Assembly: GCA_024220525.1 (NCBI GenBank)
Contig: JAMYWO010000417.1
Coordinates: forward strand, 1-29,121
Source: Cochliopodium minus
Lineage: Eukaryota; Discosea; Himatismenida; Cochliopodiidae
Direction: 5' to 3'
DNA: 29,121 nucleotides
Shown: positions 24,610 through 29,121 of the stretch, piece by piece
How positions within the stretch are numbered: the first letter of the stretch is position 1
Layout: each line of letters begins with the position of its first letter
Notes under the pieces: generated by a model
Seen by the model: only the letters and a program-made list of their open reading frames with translations
What the model was told of the DNA's origin: nothing
The model's database searches: none
Program-made: the position numbers and the translations under genes

Positions 24610-26101
24610 TTAATCACAATAATAATGATACTTTTTAAGACTGTTCCAAAGTGAAAGAAAATTAGTGGTACTACTAGAAATGTCACACAAATAATGATTA
24701 ACGAAAGGTCTTTCCTGGGGTTCGAGAAAAGAAATGATATACTTTATAACAGATTCACAATCATTTTTTCCTTCATAATTCTTGAAATAATCACTGAAAG
24801 GATACAACTTCAAATTTTTGGAAAACGAAGAATGGTTGTCCAAAAATAGAATGAAGGTAGTATTCTGAAAAAAGTTATGTTGTTTTAGAGATTTCAAATT
24901 AGTTAATTCAAAGTAAAGTTCATTATCTTTGAAGTCCTTATTACTATGTAGAAAAGAGAGTAAATAAAAGCAAAGTCTACGAGGTAAATATGTTTTGTTG
25001 TTGATTTTGAAAACTTTCATCACCATCAAAAAAATGAACGAATATTGAAGGTAGTTCTCCTTGTAATATCTCTTGTAGTCATTCAAATCTATTACATAAA
25101 TTATTTGGTTGATATTCTCGAAGAAGTAATAATAGGGTCTACTCAGATAATTTAAAGAGCTTATTAATTCGTTATTCTTTTTGAAATGGAAATCTTCAAC
25201 ATGCTTAGGATTCTTCTTTAGATTAACATAGTCTAATTCCGTCGGTGCATAGTCTTCTGCCAATATTACATCCATTCTTTCAATGAAATATAAACTTTTC
25301 TCGTTTATTTCTTCTTCGTGGATGAGTTTTAGAAAAAGATCTTCCATTTTTTCTTTAAAAAAATGTTTCAATTTTTGTATTGATTCTTTCTTTATTTTGA
25401 ATTTGTTTTCTTTTTCATTCAAAATATCACCTATTACATATTTGGATTCTGTATCAACCATTGAACTTGAAAAAGCTATTCTCAGAATGTTTATCAATAT
25501 TTCTTGTATCTTCTCTTTACAAACTTCTAAATGTTCTGCTAATTCTTTATTTCCTGAAATTATTTTCTAACAATAAAGATAACCCATGTTAATAAGAATA
25601 TTTAAAAAAAAATTTTTACAACTTGTTCTACAACCGGATTCCTTGAAGGACCTCTTCCAAGTATCACAGAATGAAGTTTACTTTCTGTTTTTTTCAAATA
25701 ATTTGACTCTATTTCCTTCGATTTTTTTGTCTGCTTTTTATTTTCTTTTGAAAAGATGAATTTTAATTTTTAAATAATAAAAAATCTTCTGTTGTATAGA
25801 GAATAAGAAATAGATGATCTATTCATCATGATGTTGATATATCTATTTTTATTATACCTATAATATTTCCTAAATACTTATTCTCTTTAGATTTATTCTT
25901 TTTTGAAGAAAAGATTTTGGAGAATCCTGTTAATGGTGCTTTGAAATCTCCTCCCACAAAATGGTCTTCTTCTTGGAATTCACGACAAAAAGATATTAAT
26001 TCATTGCAAACGAAAGATATAGGTTCAAATGATTCCACTCTTTTAAATTCATCCTCCAAATCTTTTATTTCCATCAATAAATCTCCTAATATCTTTTTCA
26101 T
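24610..26101 (-). CDS. Divergent Galpha-like protein lacking GTP-binding motifs
   Basis: Predicted 441 aa. Exons: 25858-26101, 25620-25744, 24610-25566. Homology to heterotrimeric G-protein alpha subunits shows in YFIERMDVILAEDYAPTELD (about 216-235; Galpha YFLDNLDRI..DYVPTEQD), FENINQIIYVIDLNDY (about 272-287; Galpha FENVTSIIFVVALSDY), NTTFILFLDN (about 358-367; Galpha NTSIILFLNK), YEGKNDCESVIKYI and the C-terminal helix. The nucleotide motifs are gone: the P-loop GxGESGKST reads GRGPSRNP (111-118), the switch I RxxTTG region reads LKKNPKHV, DVGGQ is absent, NKxD is LDNHSS, and TCAT is CDISSS. The first 100 residues are an unrecognised helical extension, basic just before the P-loop position. 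Exon 2 could end three bases earlier (CAA then GTTGTA); GTAAAA was preferred. The neighbouring RhoGAP gene lies on the same strand. It may act as a signalling scaffold or decoy (inference). The frame is open throughout, so it does not look like a pseudogene. Confidence 0.75.
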
Positions 26102-26209
26102 TTTCTTTTTATTTTTCACTGTTAATTTGTATTTTCCAAAGAATATTTTTAAATAAGAAATTAAATAAAAAAAATAAAAAAAAAATTTGAAAGGAATTAG
26201 ACTATAAAC

Positions 26210-26943
26210 ATGACTCCAGGTCAAAAGAAAATACTTTTAACATTTGCATTATTCATATTTGTAAGAATATAAATCGAATTATTGATAAAGTTTATTTCTC
26301 TTACAATATTTTTTTGATAGTTGGCATACATGAGTAGAATAGCACAAGGTGCTCAAGTAAGATTATAATAAATCAATCAACAGAATATATTTTTAAACAT
26401 TATATATTCTTGATAATATCTAATATCCCAATAAACGACAAATATTGGAAAAAATGATTCAAAAACATATTTTTTCTTAAATATATATTCATTTTATTTA
26501 TTTTTTATTCCATTTCCCAAAAATTTTAGAATTTGGCTGATCATACCTTCCAAACATACAAAACATGGGAGAATATACTCCAAATAGTAAATGCAGTAGT
26601 GATCTATTTCTTCAATATCTTGTTCGTTTTCGGGACGTTGTTGGGGAACACCAAATTTGGATTCTATATGTTGAGATTCGACGCTATGATAAAGATAGCA
26701 GGATCCATAGTAGAAGGTATTTTGTTGGGATCCAATTTATACTCCATCTTCACTGATAAAATCAATACAATTAAACCTGGTGTTATTGCAACCATGATAG
26801 CTCAATCAGCATTGTTGATATCCATGCTCATCTTCACTTCTATCTATGCCATCATTTTCTCTGGTGAAGAAAGTGAGGAATCCAAGTATTTGATCCCTTT
26901 TGAGAATCAACATGTCAACGATCACAAACATGATTGGAATTGA
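26210..26943 (+). CDS. Small multi-pass membrane protein, unknown family
   Basis: Predicted 166 aa from exons 26210-26260, 26321-26356 and 26530-26943, all joined in phase 0. The N-terminus MTPGQKKILLTFALFIFLAY looks like a signal sequence or first helix, with a possible cleavage near AQGAQ. Three further hydrophobic helices lie at about 47-66, 80-102 and 113-136. The tail is polar with acidic GEESEESK and His/Asp-rich HVNDHKHDWN. It is transcribed divergently from the Galpha-like gene across a 108-base spacer, so the two may share a promoter. I do not recognise the family. Two introns within the first 90 coding bases are supported by clean GTAAGA donors and TAG acceptors. Confidence 0.7.
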
Positions 26944-27103
26944 TCTTGTTTTTAATTATTATATATACCAAATCCCCTTTGAATTTTTAATGTTGTTTAT
27001 AAAATTAAAAAAATTAACTTATATCTCATATCATTTATCTTCCATTTCAATTATATTCTTTCCAATTTCCAATACAAACTTACTGCTTTTGGAAAATGAA
27101 ATT

Positions 27104-27545
27104 TTTTTAAATTGGATTGTGAACAAAGGGGAATTTGGTGGAAGCGTTAAAACTCACTAGAAGAATTAAACCATACGAAAACAACTGAGTTTTTGTTTCG
27201 GGAATTATTGAATCAGGTAATATTATTGATTACAGGAGAATGCAATCAAACGAAAATCGATTACTCTTTGCAGAAACACAAGGAGTGGTACTTGGGAGAT
27301 GGAATGTATGGCGACGGTTCTCATTTTCATTCTGACTATTACAACAATATGATATACCTTCTATGATCATGGATATCGTCGAAGTGATGAAAAGTAAGGG
27401 TATTTCCACCTTTATAGATTACGATACCGCTCTTCGAAGACACAGAAGATATGCTGCCATTCAAGAAAGAAACATTTCACCTGAAGCTACTTATCCTTTA
27501 GTCGGGAGATCTCTCGTTTACAGAATTGATGTAAAAAAAGATATT
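27104..27545 (+). pseudogene. Broken fragment of a bacterial-type DUF2264 gene
   Basis: Three stretches in changing frames match the conserved middle of DUF2264 (PF10022), an uncharacterised bacterial family related in fold to alpha/alpha-barrel glycan enzymes: NLVEALKLTRRIKPYENN (27132-27185), TGECNQTKIDYSLQKHKEWY with LGDGMYGDGSHFHSDYYNN (to about 27350), and IMDIVEVMKSKG with RHRRYAAIQERNISPEATYP and LVGRSLVYRI (to about 27530). Bacterial members read GDGxYGDGPxFHWDYYNS and RYAxIQERLISPEGTYPxxGRS. At least two frame changes and a stop at the position of a conserved Trp interrupt it, the family's N-terminal half is missing, and the match stops at VYR(I) before the usual FGAFQ. No intron explains the breaks. 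Most likely a decayed horizontally acquired gene. Confidence 0.75.
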
Positions 27546-27705
27546 TTCGGCAGGATTTGATGAGAAAAAAAGGATCTTATTTGAATAATTATTATTATTT
27601 TGAGCTAACCATTTCAATATTCTTTCATTCATCCATCCTTTCAGTTCACAGATTAAAAAAAAAAAAAAATTTTGTTGGATATATTTTGTTCATTTTGTTT
27701 GATAG

Positions 27706-28897
27706 ATGGAGCTTGAAGCTTATAAAAATTTTCAAAGGGAAAAAGAATTGTTTGAGAAGGAAAGAGAATTGTTCCAAATTGAGAAGAATATTTATTTCTT
27801 AAAGGTAATTATTTATTTATTGAAACCTATATTTTATTCATTCACATTCTGAACTGATTTGTCCAAGAAATCATCTCATTCCTACACACTATAAAAGTAT
27901 AACAAAGAGATTATTTTTTAACTATAAAAATTATAATAACATACAAGCATCTTTAATATAAATTATAATTGGAAATAATGAAATGATGTTGGTTATAATT
28001 CTCATGAATGAGATAATCATTTGTATATCTTTGTTTAAATTTTTTTTTTTTGTTTTTAATACAAATTTTTTAAAGATTTCTTTTTTAAACTTTAATATTC
28101 ATTTTCGAGGATAATTTTACTTTTCTTTTCCCCTAGAAAACATATACAAAAAAGAAAATCAACAAATTTTCTTTTCTGTTTGTCTTGATGATTTTCCTAA
28201 TTAGATGCAGATTCTATCTTATATTATTTATTAAAAATAACGAATTTCCAAAGATGCACAAAACAATGAAATATTTAAAACAATAACAATTTTTTTAATC
28301 AGATTAATTTAAAAAAATATTTTTAAATTTTACAATAAGAATATTTCAAAAATTAAACATTTTATGTTTTTTTTATTATTTTGTTTTTAATTTTAATATT
28401 TTATTGTTGATTTGATTTAATTTTTTTATTTTTTACTTTTTTGTTTTCATTTTTAAAATAAAAAAACAAAAAAATGTTTTTTTGATTTCGAATTAATTTA
28501 ACTTTAATTAATTTTAAATTTTTTTTTGATTATTTAAATATATTTTTTTATTTTTATTTTTAATTATTCGAATCAACTTTAATTTTTTTTTTTTATTTAA
28601 AAGATGCAAGAGATAGAGAATATGAAAAAGGGAGTGATTTCATTGGTAGAAGTACAAAAAGAGTTTGTAGTGACACTCATAAACTACATCGCCTCCAAAA
28701 ACATTCCCGAAAACGAGAAGCAGCTGTTGAGGGAGCAGTTGGATGGTTTTACGGAGCCTTCCAACCTTCTCTTGAACGAGATGGAAAATCAACAGAGTAA
28801 AATTTCTCAGGATCTTCCTACTCCTGTTCAAATCGATAGATCTGGCTCTCTTAACAGATCTAGTGAAAGAAAAGGTCAGATTTCTTCTTTTACATAA
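27706..28897 (+). CDS. Small charged coiled-coil protein, unknown
   Basis: Two exons, 27706-27804 and 28604-28897, joined in phase 0, give 130 aa. The first is Glu/Lys-rich heptad sequence (FQREKELFEKERELFQIEKN). The second begins MQEIENMKKGVISLVEVQKE and ends with a Ser/Arg-rich tail (DRSGSLNRSSERKGQ). The 799-nt intron is the longest in the window and is plain AT-rich sequence. Both exons start with ATG directly after AG. Exon 1 may therefore be an internal exon of a longer gene, or exon 2 may be an alternative start. No family recognised. Confidence 0.5.
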
Positions 28898-29054
28898 AAT
28901 TTTTGAATGAAAATAAAGTTGAAATAAAATGTAAAATATAAAAATAAAATTTAAAAATAAAAATGAAAATGAAAAGAAAAAAATAAAAATAAATATTAAA
29001 ATTTAAAATTAAAGATTAAAATAAAAAATAAAAAATAAATTAAAAAAATAAAAA

Positions 29055-29121
29055 TCAATTGAAAAAAGTGATACCAGTGTTGTCTTCGGTGAACATCTCT
29101 TTTTTGGGAGTCTCTGTGACA
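29055..29121 (-). CDS. C-terminal end of a minus-strand gene running off the right edge
   Basis: The last 67 bases have coding-like composition. Read on the minus strand they give VTETPKKEMFTEDNTGITFF, one more Asn and a TGA stop at 29055-29057. The plus strand is also open over this stretch, and a splice donor (ACTG then GTATCA) is possible, so strand and end are provisional. Confidence 0.4.
   Translation of the reverse strand, partial: VTETPKKEMFTEDNTGITFFN

Noticed and set aside
24610-26101. Galpha-like gene as a pseudogene
   Set aside because: The loss is confined to nucleotide motifs; the frame is open for 441 codons across clean splice sites.

Overview
This is a eukaryotic nuclear window, very AT-rich, with many short spliceosomal introns (mostly GTAAA/GTAAT/GTATA donors and T-rich ...TTTTAG acceptors) that break nearly every gene into small exons. 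TAA and TGA end the proteins and the standard code reads through all exons. The gene set (CDK7-type kinase, PARP6/8-type ADP-ribosyltransferase, RhoGAP protein, Galpha-like protein, ankyrin protein, beta-helix surface proteins, a bacterial-type AAA-ATPase/PD-(D/E)XK protein) suggests a free-living amoeboid or flagellate protist. I cannot name the genus. Exon joins below were worked out by hand from splice signals, reading phase and homology, and every phase closes.

Layout: 1-2009 (-) CDK7-like kinase, whose 3' end runs off the left edge; 2113-4383 (-) AAA-ATPase-like/PD-(D/E)XK nuclease; 4811-8856 (-) PARP6/8-like protein, 11 exons; 9128-9361 (-) small two-TM protein; 9603-13164 (-) and 13348-16444 (-) a head-to-tail pair of beta-helix type I membrane proteins; 16848-18590 (+) ankyrin/coiled-coil protein; 18695-24304 (-) RhoGAP protein, 12 exons; 24610-26101 (-) Galpha-like protein whose G motifs are all lost; 26210-26943 (+) small multi-TM protein; about 27104-27545 (+) broken fragment of a bacterial DUF2264-type gene; 27706-28897 (+) small coiled-coil protein; 29055-29121 (-) end of another gene.

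Main points of interest. (1) The two surface-protein paralogues are identical over about 580 bp of first exon, first intron and start of exon 2, yet diverged elsewhere, which looks like gene conversion. They also differ by one intron. (2) The Galpha-like gene keeps the fold landmarks but has lost the P-loop, switch, NKxD and TCAT motifs: a candidate pseudo-Galpha. (3) A small family of about 90-bp terminal-inverted-repeat elements sits in introns, with perfect 9-bp target duplications and one copy nested inside another. (4) Two bacterial-type families are present, one intact and intron-bearing, the other broken.

Functionally the window mixes housekeeping regulation (transcription/cell-cycle kinase, ADP-ribosylation) with cell-surface and cytoskeletal signalling genes (surface beta-helix pair, RhoGAP, Galpha-like). 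Most neighbours are separate transcription units. I saw no tRNA, rRNA, CRISPR array or recognisable retroelement.
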